The notes under the pieces: generated by a model | Told to the model about the DNA's origin: nothing | Seen by the model: only the letters and a program-made list of their open reading frames with translations | Databases searched by the model: none | Shown: in pieces, positions 63,100-64,000 of the stretch | Numbering within the stretch: position 1 is the first letter of the stretch | Layout: every line of letters begins with the position of its first letter | Assembly: GCF_964340395.1 (NCBI RefSeq) | Contig: NC_135560.1 | Coordinates: forward strand, 16,832,598 to 16,896,597 | From: Glandiceps talaboti | Lineage: Eukaryota; Hemichordata; Enteropneusta; Spengelidae | Direction: 5' to 3' | Length of the DNA stretch: 64,000 bases | Position numbers and translations under genes: made by a program

Positions 63100-63322
63100 C
63101 AATCTGATTAAAATCCGACGTAGATGTCGGCTAATCGTTCATTGCTATTTTACTTTCGTTATTGTGCCTGAATTGACCTTCGTGGTACATGTTTGATCGC
63201 CTCCTCTACCGATCAGGACAAAAACGTAAACATGTACCACGAAGGTCAATTCAGGCAAAATAACGAAGGTAAAATAGCAATGAACGATTAGCCGACATCT
63301 ACATCGGATTTTAATCAGATCG
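63100..63322. mobile_element. Palindromic MULE-like MITE, copy 1 (223 bp)
   Basis: Arms of ~95 bp (CAATCTGATTAAAATCCGAC... inward to GTACATGTTT) are near-perfect inverses around a ~33-bp centre. The flanks are GTATAAAAC (63091-63099) and GTATAAGAC (63323-63331), a 9-bp target duplication with one mismatch. Long arms plus a 9-bp duplication point to the Mutator-like group. No coding frame is present. Confidence 0.85.
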
Positions 63323-63734
63323 GTATAAGACATGGTATGATGAGTGAACCACGTAAACGTTATATGGAAGGCCGATTCATTGAAGGGGTGGGCGGTGTGG
63401 TACATCAATCACAATAACAATATTTATGATTCGTTGCCGACTTCAATGGTTTTTTTTATACACTGATGGTCCTGAATGAAGAATAGCAAGCTAACCAAAG
63501 TGTGATAGTAAAGATGAGTATATCAATACAAATATGTTTATGCCAACTTATAACCATTACATGAAATGTTTTTTTCCGGACAAAGTTTTATGATTTCACC
63601 CGTGGTGCTACACCACTGTTCTAATAAACAAGGAAGGCCTAAGTATGCGGCGACATCAGTTACAATATAAACATGTGGCTTGGTAATTGTCGACCGAACT
63701 CTCAATATTGCAATGACTGTAGCTGGAAGCTGTT

Positions 63735-63969
63735 CAATCTGATTAAAATCCGATGTAGATGTCGGCTAATCGTTCATTGCTATTTTACCTTCGTTATTTT
63801 GCCTGATATCATTTTTCTTGGTACATGTTTACATTTTTTAGCCTGATCGTAGAGGAGGCGATCAGGCAAGCTAAAAACATGTACCAAGAAGGTCAATTCA
63901 GGCAAAATAACGAAGGTAAAATAGCAATGAACGATCAGCCAACATCTACATCGGATTTTAATCAGATTG
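63735..63969. mobile_element. Palindromic MULE-like MITE, copy 2 (235 bp)
   Basis: Same family as 63100-63322 and 412 bp away. The ends are CAATCTGATT / AATCAGATTG, flanked by a perfect 9-bp duplication GAAGCTGTT at 63726-63734 and 63970-63978. The central loop (CCTGATCGTAGAGGAGGCGA) is the reverse complement of the loop in copy 1, so the two insertions are in opposite orientation. Confidence 0.9.
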
Positions 63970-64000
63970 GAAGCTGTTGTCAGATTTGTAATTTTCTAAT

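Overview
The window is animal nuclear DNA. It has intron-rich genes with canonical GT..AG junctions, long AT-rich intergenic stretches, a very high density of tetra- and pentanucleotide microsatellites, a LINE insertion, several families of short terminal-inverted-repeat elements, one tRNA gene and a stray 28S rRNA fragment. The gene content (chondroitin synthase, an EGF/type-3-repeat thrombospondin, gamma-glutamyltransferase, a three-finger/Ly6-like protein) is metazoan. The repeat style suggests a marine invertebrate, perhaps a non-vertebrate deuterostome such as a hemichordate or lancelet, but the sequence alone does not fix the phylum.

Layout. 1-5.4 kb is intergenic with small tandem duplications. 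5.4-9.2 kb (+) is a two-exon chondroitin sulfate synthase gene, 755 aa. 11.1-25.2 kb (-) is a 23-exon thrombospondin of the pentameric group B (TSP-4-like) type. All 23 exons join in frame to 980 aa, and the gene converges on the chondroitin synthase. 25.3-38.2 kb is a 13-kb intergenic region with a 28S rRNA fragment, a tRNA-Glu(CTC), two TIR elements and many microsatellites. 38.3-49.7 kb (+) is an 11-exon gamma-glutamyltransferase that joins in frame to 839 aa and carries an unusual ~244-residue lysine/glutamate-rich cytoplasmic N-terminus. 52.0-53.3 kb is a 5'-truncated LINE with perfect target-site duplications. 54.1-59.7 kb (-) is a three-exon secreted/GPI-type Ly6-like gene of 144 aa. 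The last kilobase holds two palindromic MULE-like MITEs with 9-bp target duplications.

How the genes relate. There is no operon logic, as expected in an animal. Three of the four genes act at or outside the cell surface: Golgi synthesis of chondroitin chains, a pentameric matrix protein, and gamma-glutamyl transfer at the plasma membrane. I read their adjacency as coincidental.

The observations most worth follow-up are: (1) the charged cytoplasmic extension and substituted substrate-binding positions of the gamma-glutamyltransferase; (2) a perfect 154-bp inverted repeat that brackets one of its catalytic-domain exons and includes the upstream exon's 3' end and splice donor; (3) several TIR-element families with readable target-site duplications; (4) exon 13 of the thrombospondin gene, flanked on both sides by long (GA)n tracts in the pre-mRNA.
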